Assembly: GCA_964428215.1 (NCBI GenBank)
Contig: CAYRXO010000028.1
Location: 1-24,901, forward strand
Source of the DNA: Accumulibacter sp964428215
GTDB taxonomy: Bacteria; Pseudomonadota; Gammaproteobacteria; Burkholderiales; Rhodocyclaceae
Direction: 5' to 3'
Length of the DNA: 24,901 nucleotides
Below, piece by piece: positions 7,969-16,360 of the stretch (the first letter of the stretch is position 1; each line of letters starts with the position of its first letter). The notes under the pieces were generated by a model. It saw nothing but the letters and a program-made list of their open reading frames with translations, searched no databases and was not told the origin of the DNA. The translations under genes were made by a program, and so were the position numbers.

Positions 7969-7984
7969 AACCGGAGTACCGGTT
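7969..7984. repeat. Short inverted repeat downstream of the NERD helicase gene
   Basis: AACCGG (7969-7974) and CCGGTT (7979-7984) form a perfect 6-bp stem around AGTA, with partly complementary GCGC flanks. It lies 34 bp past the stop of the NERD-helicase gene and could end that transcript. No T-tract follows on either strand, so a terminator role is weakly supported. Confidence 0.3.
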
Positions 7985-8017
7985 TCGCGCCCACCATCCG
8001 CTTGACCGCCGGCAGAG

Positions 8018-9655
8018 TCAAAGTTCGACGAGGCCCTGCAACTGCCTCGCCGCTCGCTCGGAGACGACCAGCACCAGTTTGAGCATCGCCCGCGTGGCGC
8101 CGACGAACAATTTCCGTTTTGCCTGCGCATCCAGTTGCGCGAAATCGATTTCAGCAAAAATGATCGCCGGTGCCGCCTGACCCTTGAAGCGATACACCGT
8201 CTCGAGCAAAATTTCGCCGTGGCGATATTCCGGCTGGCCGAACAGATCGTAGCGGCCGCTGTAGGTGCGCAAGGTGCTGGCACCGAGCTGACTCAGCGAC
8301 AACAAGCGCGAATTGTCGCGTCCGCGATAGCTGACGATGGCCAGGTCCTCTTTGCGGAAGCCGCCGGCCAGGCAAAGACGGATCGCTTCCTTGACCTTCT
8401 GGCACATTTCATCTTCATCGCGGTAGATCAGCCAGTCGATTCCCTCGGCGTCGAAAGGCGAGACCGCTTCGATGGCCGTTTCTTCGCGCAGCAGGGCCTG
8501 CAACAGACGCACCACCGGCCGCGGACTGCGGTAATTGGCCATGGTGCGCAAACCAACCCAGCCGGGTAATGCCACCGGCGGCCGTCCGTAGAGGTTCTGC
8601 AACGGGTCTTCAAGCCACAGGTGACGGCCGTTTGGCGTGCCATAACGAAAAACCTGGTCGCGCCAGTCGGCAGAAAAATCCTGTCCTTCATCGACGATCA
8701 GCGTGTCACAGCGTTGGTTGTCGGGAATCGGCAAGCTGGCCGCGCGTTCGACCATTCGGCTGAAGGCATCCGGCAGGACGAAATCGGGCGTTTCGCCATG
8801 TGTGCGCAACAACTGTTCGCAAAGCATGTGGAAGGTGCAGGCACTGCCGCCGGCAGGCACCAGCGTGTTGAAATGGTCGGCCAGCGGCCGGTTGAAGCAG
8901 ACGTAGAGTGGCCGGCCGCCGCTCGCCAGCGTAGCGCGGTACTCGGCCAGCGCCAGTTGTGTCTTGCCTGAACCGGCCGTACCGGTGACCCGCAAACGAT
9001 AGGGATCGATGCTCAGTTGTCGCGCCCAATGCGCCAGACCGCCCGAGACACGGGTAACCAGCGTACGTGCGCGACCGATCAGTGCGCTGACGTCACTGTC
9101 GAGACGAATGATGTCCGCGAGCACGCGGTGTACTGCACGGAATGCGGGCGCCGCTTCGCCCGGCAGCAGGATAGCGCGGATCGTCGGCAGCAACTGTTCG
9201 CGACGCGGCGCATCGATCAGCCGTTCGGCGAGCAAACCGGCCGTCGGCGGCGATTTGACGTGGTAATCCGGACAATAGAACAGCGTTTCCAGGCGCAGGT
9301 GCTGCGTACCCGGACGCGCGTGCAGCTTGGCTTGCAGTGCGTCACGGGTGCGTGTCAGCTGTACGGCCAGCAGACGACGACGGCCGCCGTAGGTGGTGAC
9401 CAGCCCGTCCGGCGTTTCGTTGAGAAAACCGCTCTTCTGCTCGATCAGCAGCAGGTCGCCGCTGGCGTTGACCAGCACGAAGTCGGCGTCGCCGAAAACG
9501 GCAAACCCCTGCTCGAGATTCGTCCAATGCACGGCGTGATAGACCGTGTATTGGTCGGACAATCCTTCCGCCAGACGCGCCAGCGTTTCGATCTCGCGTT
9601 GCGCCGCGCCGGTGACGGCCAGCTCGCGCCAGCCGTCGGGAAGGATGCGCGCCAC
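8018..9655 (-). CDS. NERD domain-containing UvrD/Rep-like helicase
   Basis: The 545-residue protein joins two domains. The N-terminal NERD (nuclease-related) domain occupies about residues 15-120, with DADFVLVN (56-63) and LLLIEQKSG (68-76), giving the D...ExK pattern of the PD-(D/E)XK fold. A superfamily 1 helicase follows: Walker A GTAGSGKT (225-232), Walker B TLIVDEGQDF (318-327), the ANYRSPRPV region (373-381), YRFKGQAAPAIIF (488-500) and motif VI KLFVGATRAM (515-524). It is shorter than UvrD (about 720), so the accessory subdomains are reduced. The start codon is GTG at 9655; no better start lies nearby. It begins 23 bp after the rne stop on the same strand, so co-transcription is likely. 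Such proteins are presumed to process DNA or RNA; the biological role is not established. Confidence 0.88.
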   Translation of the reverse strand: MARILPDGWRELAVTGAAQREIETLARLAEGLSDQYTVYHAVHWTNLEQGFAVFGDADFVLVNASGDLLLIEQKSGFLNETPDGLVTTYGGRRRLLAVQLTRTRDALQAKLHARPGTQHLRLETLFYCPDYHVKSPPTAGLLAERLIDAPRREQLLPTIRAILLPGEAAPAFRAVHRVLADIIRLDSDVSALIGRARTLVTRVSGGLAHWARQLSIDPYRLRVTGTAGSGKTQLALAEYRATLASGGRPLYVCFNRPLADHFNTLVPAGGSACTFHMLCEQLLRTHGETPDFVLPDAFSRMVERAASLPIPDNQRCDTLIVDEGQDFSADWRDQVFRYGTPNGRHLWLEDPLQNLYGRPPVALPGWVGLRTMANYRSPRPVVRLLQALLREETAIEAVSPFDAEGIDWLIYRDEDEMCQKVKEAIRLCLAGGFRKEDLAIVSYRGRDNSRLLSLSQLGASTLRTYSGRYDLFGQPEYRHGEILLETVYRFKGQAAPAIIFAEIDFAQLDAQAKRKLFVGATRAMLKLVLVVSERAARQLQGLVEL

Positions 9656-9678
9656 GGACGGCTACGCCGGAGCCAGGT

Positions 9679-12507
9679 TCAGTGGCGGGTTTCGACCATC
9701 ACCAAAGGTTCGTCCGCGATGACCGTCGGCGGCCGTCGCCGGCGGCCGCGCGGCGCCTCGCCGAGTGCCGGTTCATCGGTTTGCCAGGCTTGCAACTTGT
9801 CGCGCGCAGTTTCGACCATCACCAGACCACTGTCGTCGACCACCTGTTGCAGATCGATGCGCGGCAGATCCGGCGGCACGGGCGATTCTTCCGCGTCCGG
9901 AGGAGGAACGATCGGGGTTGCATCGTCCTCGGCGACAGCGGCCGTTTGCAATACCGGCTCGGCAGCGGGAACCCTGTCCTCAACGGGGGCTGAACTCGCC
10001 AACGCCGGCTGTTCCAGCAACGGCTCGGCAGGGATCGCCGGAAGTGTCGGCGAGGCGCCGTCGACCGGTGCGGGGAATCCGGCGACCGTTTCGACTGCCG
10101 CGGGTTCAATTACCGGCAAGGCTTCTTCTTTCGCCGGTGCAACCTCGTCCGTCATCTCCGGCGGCGATTCCAACGCAGGAGTCACCGTCGCTGGCGATCC
10201 GTTTTCAGGGGATAGCGACAAGGCGACCGCACCCGCTGCCGTGGCAGCGACCACCGGCAGGACGACATCGTTGGCCGCCAGGGACTGGCCACCGTTGAGC
10301 AGTTCGAGTTGACTGTCGTTACGTTCGTTGCGCTCGCGACGTCCGCCACGGCGCCCACGTCGACGAGGCGCGCCGGCGGCCTCTTCATTGCTTTCCGGAG
10401 CGGCAGTCGCTGTCGCCAAGGCGGCAGGCGGAGCAGCGGAGTTCGCCGGGGCGGTCACCGCCGGTAGCGGTTCACGGGGGGTCGCACGAGGTTCGCGAGG
10501 TTTGCCACGGGGTTCGCGCGTGACGGTCGCTTCACGCGCTTCGCGCGGTTCTTTGACTTCTTTCGCCTCTCGCGCTTCACGTGTCTTTGGTGTTTCCCCG
10601 CGCGGAGCAGCGGCTGCCGTCTCGCGTGGCTCGCGACCCGGACGCGCTTCGCTTCCATCCCGACGCTCGTCGCGACGGGTATTGCGTGTAGCCGAACCAT
10701 TGCGGCGCGGTTCACGCGGCGCATCGCGCGCCGGTGCGTCGGCGGCGGGTGGTACGGGGGACGCCGCCGCCGGTGTCGCCGTCGGTGCAAAGCCAAACCA
10801 CGCACGCAAGGTGGCGAGAACGCGTTGGAACAGAGAGGGGGCAGCGGCTGGCGCAGCGGCAGCCGCTGCCCGCTCGGCGATGTTCGGCGCCGGTTGGGCA
10901 GCGGTGACGCCACGAATCGCCGCTTCCGGTCGGATCGGCTTCGCTTCGCCGCTACTCGCGACGGCCTCCTTGCTGTCCTCTTCGGTCGGCATTTCGACCA
11001 TCCGGTACGAGGGCTGCAGCAGTTCTTCCTGCCCCTGGTCGTCGTTACGGATGCGGGTGACGCTGTGTTGCGGCGTCTCGAGGTGAATATTGGGAATCAG
11101 CAGGATATTGACTTTTTGCCGCAGTTCGACCGCCTGCACGTCGGCTCGTTTTTCGTTGAGCAGGAAGGTGGCGACATCGACCGGCACCTGCGCGTGCACG
11201 GCAACGGTGTTGTCCTTCATCGACTCTTCCTCGAGGATGCGCAGGATGTGCAGCGCCGCCGATTCGGTGCTGCGGATGTGACCGGTGCCCGAACAACGCG
11301 GGCAAGGAATGTAGCTGGTTTCCGCCAGCGCCGGCCGCAAACGCTGGCGCGACAGTTCGAGCAAGCCGAAGCGGCTGATCTTGCCGGTCTGCACGCGCGC
11401 ACGGTCGAAGCGCAGGGCATCGCGAATGCGGTTCTCGACCTCGCGCTGGTTGCGCTGGTTCTCCATATCGATGAAATCGATGATGATCAGCCCGCCGAGG
11501 TCGCGCAGCCGCAACTGGCGCGCCACTTCCTCGGCCGCTTCGAGGTTGGTTTTCAGCGCCGTTTCCTCGATGTCGGCGCCGCGTGTCGAGCGGCCAGAGT
11601 TGACGTCGACGGAGACCAGCGCTTCGGTATGGTCGATGACGATCGCCCCACCCGACGGCAGGCTGACCTGTCGCGAATAGGCCGATTCGATCTGGTGTTC
11701 GATCTGGAAACGCGAGAAAAGCGGCACATCGTCGCGATAACGCTTGATGCGGTTGACGGTGCCCGGCATGACGTGTTCCATGAACTGCCGCGCCTGTTCG
11801 TACACCTCGTCGGTATCGACGAGGATTTCGCCGATGTCAGGCTGGAAATAGTCGCGGATGGCGCGGATCACCAAGCTGCCTTCCTGGTAGATCAGGAAAG
11901 CACCCTGCTGCTGGTCGGCGGCCGACTCGATCGCCTTCCATAATTGCAGCAGATAATTGAGGTCCCACTGCAATTCTTCGGCGTTGCGACCGATCGCCGC
12001 GGTGCGCGCGATCAGGCTCATGCCGGCTGGAACCTGCAACTGATCCATCACCTCCCGCAACTCGGCTCGCTCGGTACCTTCGACACGCCGTGAGACGCCA
12101 CCGCCACGCGGATTGTTCGGCATCAACACCAGATAACGCCCGGCGAGGCTGGCGTAAGTGGTCAGCGCGGCTCCCTTGTTGCCGCGTTCGTCCTTGTCGA
12201 CCTGAACGATCAGTTCCTGGCCTTCGCGCAGGGCTTCCCTGATCGTCGCGCGCCCGGCCTCGGCACCGGGCTGAAAAAAGGCGCGCGAGACTTCCTTGAA
12301 CGGCAGAAAACCGTGCCTTTCCGAGCCGTAGTCGACAAAAGCTGCTTCCAGACTGGGTTCGATGCGGGTAATGACCGCTTTATATATGTTGCTCTTTTTT
12401 TGTTCCTTGGTGGCCGATTCGATGTCGAGATCGATCAACTTCTGACCGTCGACAATGGCAACACGGAGTTCCTCGACCTGTGTTGCGTTGAACAGCATGC
12501 GCTTCAT
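9679..12507 (-). CDS. rne: Ribonuclease E
   Basis: The 942-residue endoribonuclease starts MKRMLFNATQVEELRVAIVDG. Its S1 RNA-binding domain spans about 37-125, including VDYGSERHGFLPFKEV. The catalytic DNase I-like region holds the Mg2+-binding aspartates D301 (SVDVNSG) and D344 (IIIDFIDM), aligned two residues before the E. coli D303/D346. CPRC at 402-405 is the zinc link. After about residue 505 the protein is low-complexity. An amphipathic stretch, PSLFQRVLATLRAWFGF (557-573), sits where E. coli has its membrane-targeting helix. Arg-rich repeats (REPRE, REARE, about 600-690) and GRRGGRRERNER (718-729) probably bind RNA. The motif LVMVET occurs twice (895-900 and 935-940). The protein processes rRNA and tRNA precursors and turns over mRNA. 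GGGAG lies 9 bases before the ATG. It is divergent from rluC, as in many proteobacteria. Confidence 0.97.
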   Translation of the reverse strand: MKRMLFNATQVEELRVAIVDGQKLIDLDIESATKEQKKSNIYKAVITRIEPSLEAAFVDYGSERHGFLPFKEVSRAFFQPGAEAGRATIREALREGQELIVQVDKDERGNKGAALTTYASLAGRYLVLMPNNPRGGGVSRRVEGTERAELREVMDQLQVPAGMSLIARTAAIGRNAEELQWDLNYLLQLWKAIESAADQQQGAFLIYQEGSLVIRAIRDYFQPDIGEILVDTDEVYEQARQFMEHVMPGTVNRIKRYRDDVPLFSRFQIEHQIESAYSRQVSLPSGGAIVIDHTEALVSVDVNSGRSTRGADIEETALKTNLEAAEEVARQLRLRDLGGLIIIDFIDMENQRNQREVENRIRDALRFDRARVQTGKISRFGLLELSRQRLRPALAETSYIPCPRCSGTGHIRSTESAALHILRILEEESMKDNTVAVHAQVPVDVATFLLNEKRADVQAVELRQKVNILLIPNIHLETPQHSVTRIRNDDQGQEELLQPSYRMVEMPTEEDSKEAVASSGEAKPIRPEAAIRGVTAAQPAPNIAERAAAAAAPAAAPSLFQRVLATLRAWFGFAPTATPAAASPVPPAADAPARDAPREPRRNGSATRNTRRDERRDGSEARPGREPRETAAAAPRGETPKTREAREAKEVKEPREAREATVTREPRGKPREPRATPREPLPAVTAPANSAAPPAALATATAAPESNEEAAGAPRRRGRRGGRRERNERNDSQLELLNGGQSLAANDVVLPVVAATAAGAVALSLSPENGSPATVTPALESPPEMTDEVAPAKEEALPVIEPAAVETVAGFPAPVDGASPTLPAIPAEPLLEQPALASSAPVEDRVPAAEPVLQTAAVAEDDATPIVPPPDAEESPVPPDLPRIDLQQVVDDSGLVMVETARDKLQAWQTDEPALGEAPRGRRRRPPTVIADEPLVMVETRH
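9689..9824. repeat. 16-bp direct repeat in the rne 3' end encoding a duplicated motif
   Basis: GTTTCGACCATCACCA occurs identically at 9689-9704 and 9809-9824. The copies are 120 bp apart, exactly 40 codons in the rne frame. On the coding strand both encode the VMVET core of LVMVET. The spacing keeps the frame, so the repeat reflects an internal duplication or conserved peptide motif rather than a mobile element. Confidence 0.7.
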
Positions 12508-12731
12508 GTGTATGGGCTCCCGCGCGCTGCCACGGGGAACGCCTGATGCAGGCAGTCAGGAATTAGTCGTTGCAGAGGGCTCTGAAGTGGTTACCCAACA
12601 AAGCAACTAATTAATGAAGTCTCTCGCCGACGCCTTGCTACGTCGTGCCTTGTTGCCATCCAAGGGCTCGGAAATCTGCCTGGAGCGCCCCGCAGGTGCC
12701 AGGCGCGCGCAGTTCAAGTAGTATCGCTACT
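12508..12731 (-). promoter_or_regulatory. Putative structured 5' leader of rne
   Basis: The divergent rne-rluC gap (12508-12913, 406 bp) encodes no credible gene. Its rne-proximal part holds several inverted repeats: 12543-12547 with 12557-12561; AATTAGT at 12562-12568 with ACTAATT at 12606-12612, extendable by three pairs across a bulge; GCCTGG at 12678-12683 with CCAGGC at 12699-12704; and AGTAG at 12717-12721 with CTACT at 12727-12731. Long structured leaders mediate RNase E autoregulation in enterobacteria. Whether this unrelated leader does the same is inference. I could not fix the rne promoter, and 12732-12913 shows no clear element for rluC. Confidence 0.4.
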
Positions 12732-12913
12732 TTGTGGTGAGCGTACTTAACCAGATGATTGGCGTTGAGTTGATCTTGCACAATTGGCACAAGAAAGGCG
12801 GCTGAGGCCTGCCGGAAAGTGTGTCGCAATCAAAAAAATCGCTATGGCTCAACGGTCTAACGGGTCAGCGCCTCTTTCAATCCAAGACGCAAATCAGGTG
12901 AAGTATATTCAAA

Positions 12914-13885
12914 ATGAGCGAAATTGGCAAAAACTCGGTCACTCAAGCTTTAATCAGCGAAAACGAGCACGGCCAGCGACTCGACAACCTGCTGCTCAAA
13001 CACTGTAAAGGCGTCCCGAAAAGCCATATTTACCGCCTCGTGCGCAGCGGTCAGGTACGGGTCAACGGCGGGCGCGTTGAGGTGTCGTACCGCTTGCAGT
13101 TGGGCGACCAGGTGCGCATCCCGCCATTGCGCATCGCTGCGCCGGAAGTCCGTGCGGACAGTGGACCGGCACGACCACCGACGTTGCCGCTGCTCTACGA
13201 GGATGACAGTCTGCTGGTGGTCGACAAGCCGGCCGGCATCGCCGTACATGGCGGCAGCGGCGAGAGTTTCGGCGTCATTGAAGCTCTGAGAAAGCAGCGG
13301 CCTCCCGGACGCTTCCTCGAACTGGCGCATCGCCTCGACCGCGAAACGTCCGGCGTCCTGTTGCTCGGCAAGAAGCGCTCGGCCCTGCTCGCCCTGCACG
13401 ACACCTTCCGCCAGCGCGCCGCCGACAAACGTTACCTGACGCTGGTCAGCGGCCGCTGGCTGGCGCCACAGCAGTCGGTCAAACTACCGTTGCACAAATA
13501 CCTGCTGCCTTCGGGCGAAAGACGGGTACGCGTCGCCGACGATGGCAAGCCGGCGCGCACCGTCTTCCGCCTGCTGGCGCGCTGGCAAAGTTTCAGCCTG
13601 CTCGAAGCCGAGTTGTGCAGCGGCCGGACGCATCAGATCCGCGTCCATCTGGCGCACCTCGGCTTTCCGATCGTCGGCGACGACAAATACGGCAATTTCG
13701 ACCTGAACCGGCAACTGGCCAAGCAGGGTTTGAAACGGATGTTTCTGCACGCCTGGAAAATCCGCCTGCCGCACCCGCTCGACGGCCGTGAAATCGGCTT
13801 CACGGCGCCGCTACCGCCTGCCTTGAGCGATTTTCTGCGGCGACTTTCCGGTCAGGAAAGACAGGAATATGGCGATACGTGGTAA
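12914..13885 (+). CDS. rluC: 23S rRNA pseudouridine(955/2504/2580) synthase RluC
   Basis: The 323-residue enzyme has an N-terminal S4 RNA-binding domain (about residues 19-75, GQRLDNLLLKHCKGVPKSHIYRLVRSGQVRVNGGRV). An RluA-family catalytic domain follows, with LLVVDKPAGIAVHGGSG, the catalytic aspartate D142 in AHRLDRETSGVLLLGK, and the downstream motif ELCSGRTHQIRVHLAHLGFPIVGDDKYG. RluC makes three pseudouridines in 23S rRNA. The divergent position next to rne is the conserved proteobacterial arrangement and favours RluC over RluA or RluD. The start at 12914 is preceded by a modest GGTG/GAAG purine run at 12898-12903. The family length is about 320. Confidence 0.93.
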   Translation: MSEIGKNSVTQALISENEHGQRLDNLLLKHCKGVPKSHIYRLVRSGQVRVNGGRVEVSYRLQLGDQVRIPPLRIAAPEVRADSGPARPPTLPLLYEDDSLLVVDKPAGIAVHGGSGESFGVIEALRKQRPPGRFLELAHRLDRETSGVLLLGKKRSALLALHDTFRQRAADKRYLTLVSGRWLAPQQSVKLPLHKYLLPSGERRVRVADDGKPARTVFRLLARWQSFSLLEAELCSGRTHQIRVHLAHLGFPIVGDDKYGNFDLNRQLAKQGLKRMFLHAWKIRLPHPLDGREIGFTAPLPPALSDFLRRLSGQERQEYGDTW

Positions 13886-13996
13886 TTGCTTTTCACCGGT
13901 CGCCGTGACAAGAGAACGCTGAGCAATAGGCTGCGCGGGCGATCCGCTCTTCAATCTGGACGAGTAGCCTGGGCAAGATTTATCTTTCACTGCGGA

Positions 13997-14042
13997 CAGC
14001 GGGCACTTCGATACCGAAAATGTCCTTGTTGGAAGCCCGCTG
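13997..14042. repeat. Inverted repeat between rluC and the response regulator
   Basis: CAGCGGGC (13997-14004) is perfectly complementary to GCCCGCTG (14035-14042), leaving a 30-nt loop. It lies in the 241-bp rluC-rstA gap, which otherwise holds no gene. The long loop and missing T-tract argue against a simple terminator; it could be a protein site or incidental. Confidence 0.3.
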
Positions 14043-14114
14043 TTACGGGGTGTGCGGGACCCGGCGGAATTATTTCACGATTTCCGCACGGTTTCCCGGT
14101 GTGCCACAAACCGC

Positions 14115-14120
14115 TATGAT
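14115..14120 (+). promoter_or_regulatory. Candidate -10 element just before the response regulator
   Basis: TATGAT (5/6 of the -10 consensus) ends 6 bases before the ATG at 14127. This would place the transcript start at or next to the start codon. There is no Shine-Dalgarno in the preceding 20 bases, which is consistent with a leaderless message. The -35 region (TTTCCC at 17-bp spacing) is poor. Confidence 0.4.
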
Positions 14121-14126
14121 TGCGCG

Positions 14127-14849
14127 ATGAAGACACGAATTTTATTGGTTGAAGACGATTCCCGCCTGGCTGAGCTAACCGCTGAATATCTACGTAAAAA
14201 CGGTTTTCAGGTCAATGTCGAAGGGCGCGGTGACGCTGCCGAGGCGCGCATCGTCAATGAACGCCCGGATCTGGTCATCCTTGACGTGATGCTGCCGGGC
14301 AAGGATGGCTTTGAGATTTGCCGCACCGTGCGTCCGGTTTATCCCGGCGTGATCCTGATGCTGACTGCCCGCGACGAAGACCTCGATCAGATCCTCGGTC
14401 TGGAACTCGGTGCTGACGACTACATCGCCAAACCGGTGCAGCCGCGGCTGTTGCTGGCACGTATCAAGGCCTTGCTGCGCCGTTCACCGGGACTCGTCGG
14501 CAATTCGGCGGGCGAAAACAGCGACCCCGGTCAACCCGCCGAACTCTCTTTCGGTCGCTTCCGCATCAGTCAGGCGACCCGCAGTACCTCGTTGGGTGAC
14601 GAAAGCATCGATTTGACCACTGCCGAATTCGACTTGCTCTGGTTGCTGGCCCGGCATGCCGGCAATATCCTGTCGCGCGACGATCTGCTGCAGGAACTGC
14701 GCGGAATCGGTTTTGACGGTCTGGATCGCTCGATCGACGCCCGGATTTCCCGCTTGCGCCGGAAACTCGGTGACGACCCGGAAAATCCTCTACGTATCAA
14801 GACAGTACGCGGCAAGGGATACTTGTTCAGCAAGCATGACTGGCAATAG
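14127..14849 (+). CDS. rstA: Response regulator transcription factor, OmpR/RstA type
   Basis: The 240-residue protein has a receiver domain (residues about 4-118) with the acidic pair D10/D11, phospho-acceptor D53 in VILDVMLPGKDGFEIC, T80 and K102 (DDYIAKPVQPRLLLARI). An OmpR/PhoB winged-helix DNA-binding domain follows (about 140-236), with DLTTAEFDLLWLLARHAGN, DRSIDARISRLRRKLGDDPE and IKTVRGKGYLF. The GRGDAAEARIVNERPDLVILDVMLPGKDG stretch is closest, from memory, to RstA. I chose the ATG at 14127, where the domain begins; an upstream in-frame start at 14052 adds unrelated residues. The gene overlaps the kinase gene by 14 bp. The signal and regulon are not evident. Confidence 0.88.
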   Translation: MKTRILLVEDDSRLAELTAEYLRKNGFQVNVEGRGDAAEARIVNERPDLVILDVMLPGKDGFEICRTVRPVYPGVILMLTARDEDLDQILGLELGADDYIAKPVQPRLLLARIKALLRRSPGLVGNSAGENSDPGQPAELSFGRFRISQATRSTSLGDESIDLTTAEFDLLWLLARHAGNILSRDDLLQELRGIGFDGLDRSIDARISRLRRKLGDDPENPLRIKTVRGKGYLFSKHDWQ

Positions 14850-16236
14850 CAACAAACTGCTGGCCCTGCTCGACAACTATAAACCGGCGCCCTGGCGGGG
14901 TCGTTACAGCCTGTCGCGGCTGTTTTTCAATTTTTATCTGCTGGTGATGGGTTCCTTTGTCGTCATCGCCATTTTTGCCGACTTCGTCATATCGACGGCC
15001 GTCAAGGGTATCACCGACGACTACACCAGCCGTTTCATGCGCGGCACGATCGTTCTCATCGAAGACGAGCTGTTTCGCAAACCGCGCGCCGAATGGCCGA
15101 AAACCATTGCCGCGCTCGACCAGAAGTTTTCCTACAAGCTTGACATCGTCGATCGCTGGAAGCTGCGCCTGCCGCCCAGCGAGGCTGAGAAACTCGATAA
15201 CGGCGATCTGGCGATCGACGCGCAAGGCGACATCCTATACCACCGGCTCAAGCAATCGCCGCACATCCTGGTCGTCGGCCCGATTTCGCCCGAACGCAAC
15301 CCCGAGTACCGGCCGGGGATACCGCTTGATCTGCGTATCAGTCTGCTCACCTGGAGTCTGATCGGTGTCTGTCTGGCCATTGCCGTCTGGTTTTGGGTGC
15401 AGCCGGTCTGGCGCGACCTCGAAGCAATGCGCCAGACTGCCCGTGCGCTCGGGGAAGGCGACTTCGGCGCGCGCGCGCCTTCGATGCGCAGCAGCGCCTT
15501 CCGGCCGCTGGCCGAAACGCTCAACGGCATGGCTGAACGCATCCAGCGCCTGATCGCCATGCAGAAGGAACTCTCGAGCGCCATTTCGCATGAGCTGCGC
15601 ACCCCGATCGCTCGTACGCGCTTCGCCCTGGAAATGTATGCCGAGACTGACGAACCAGATGAACGGACTCGTCTGTGGCGGATGATGGAAGACGATCTCG
15701 ATGAACTGGACGGGTTGATCGATTCCAGCCTCACCTATACCCGTTTTGAACGCGAACAACCTGAGCTGCAAATCTCCGAAGTCGACATTGCCCTCTGGCT
15801 GGCCGAACAGGTCGACGATTCACGTTTGCTGGCGCGCAAACTGAACCTGCAGCTCAATTGCAGTGCTTTGCCCGCCGGCTTGAAAGTCGAGATGGATCGA
15901 CGAAGCATGCCTTACGCCATCGCCAACCTGTTGCGTAACGCCATCAAATACGCCCGCGCAACGATCGAAGTCCGCGCTGAAATCGTCGGGGAGCAGTTGC
16001 GGGTGCACGTCGATGATGACGGGATCGGCATTCCGGCGGCCGATCGCGAACGGATTTTTTCTGCCTTTACCCGCCTCGACCGCTCGCGTGACCGGGCTAC
16101 CGGTGGCTACGGACTCGGTCTGGCGATCGCCCGACTGGTTCTAGAACAACACCATGGCGCAGTCAGCGCTTCCGACTCGCCGCTCGGCGGTGCCCGTCTC
16201 ACTCTAAGCTGGCCGCTGTCACAAAGCGTCACCTAA
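14836..16236 (+). CDS. rstB: Sensor histidine kinase, RstB type
   Basis: The 466-residue kinase has two membrane helices (about residues 33-55 and 168-188) bracketing a periplasmic domain of about 110 residues. A HAMP region (190-242) follows, with the DHp domain carrying H252 in AISHELRTPIARTRFALEM. The ATPase domain has the N-box ANLLRNAIKYA (363-373), G1 VDDDGIGIP (392-400), the F-box SAFTRLDRSRD and G2 GGYGLGLAIA (423-432). It senses an unknown envelope signal and phosphorylates the adjacent regulator. The ATG at 14836 overlaps the end of the regulator gene by 14 bp, which points to translational coupling. The size and the HELRTPIARTRFALEM box fit RstB. Confidence 0.9.
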   Translation: MTGNSNKLLALLDNYKPAPWRGRYSLSRLFFNFYLLVMGSFVVIAIFADFVISTAVKGITDDYTSRFMRGTIVLIEDELFRKPRAEWPKTIAALDQKFSYKLDIVDRWKLRLPPSEAEKLDNGDLAIDAQGDILYHRLKQSPHILVVGPISPERNPEYRPGIPLDLRISLLTWSLIGVCLAIAVWFWVQPVWRDLEAMRQTARALGEGDFGARAPSMRSSAFRPLAETLNGMAERIQRLIAMQKELSSAISHELRTPIARTRFALEMYAETDEPDERTRLWRMMEDDLDELDGLIDSSLTYTRFEREQPELQISEVDIALWLAEQVDDSRLLARKLNLQLNCSALPAGLKVEMDRRSMPYAIANLLRNAIKYARATIEVRAEIVGEQLRVHVDDDGIGIPAADRERIFSAFTRLDRSRDRATGGYGLGLAIARLVLEQHHGAVSASDSPLGGARLTLSWPLSQSVT

Positions 16237-16360
16237 CGCCGACGCAAACCCTGAAGACCGCTTATCGATCCGGGATTTACCATTGTCCGGTATTTGAACA
16301 GCGTCAGTCGCCAGCCATCCATGCGCGGATCCGATTTGCAGATCCTTACTGTCGAACATT

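Noticed and set aside
8018..9655. Reading the NERD helicase as part of a defence island
   Set aside because: Its neighbours are rne and the LPS genes; no restriction, toxin or other defence gene lies nearby.
10455..10913. Repetitive REPRE/REARE-coding sequence in rne as a possible DNA repeat array
   Set aside because: The repeats are irregular at the DNA level and explained by the low-complexity arginine-rich RNA-binding region typical of RNase E tails.
10825..11943. A 372-codon plus-strand frame opposite rne
   Set aside because: It is antisense to the conserved catalytic domain of RNase E and shows no domain of its own.
12508..12913. A possible tRNA or small RNA gene in the rne-rluC gap
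   Set aside because: No T-loop or cloverleaf pattern was found; the inverted repeats are better placed as leader structures of rne.
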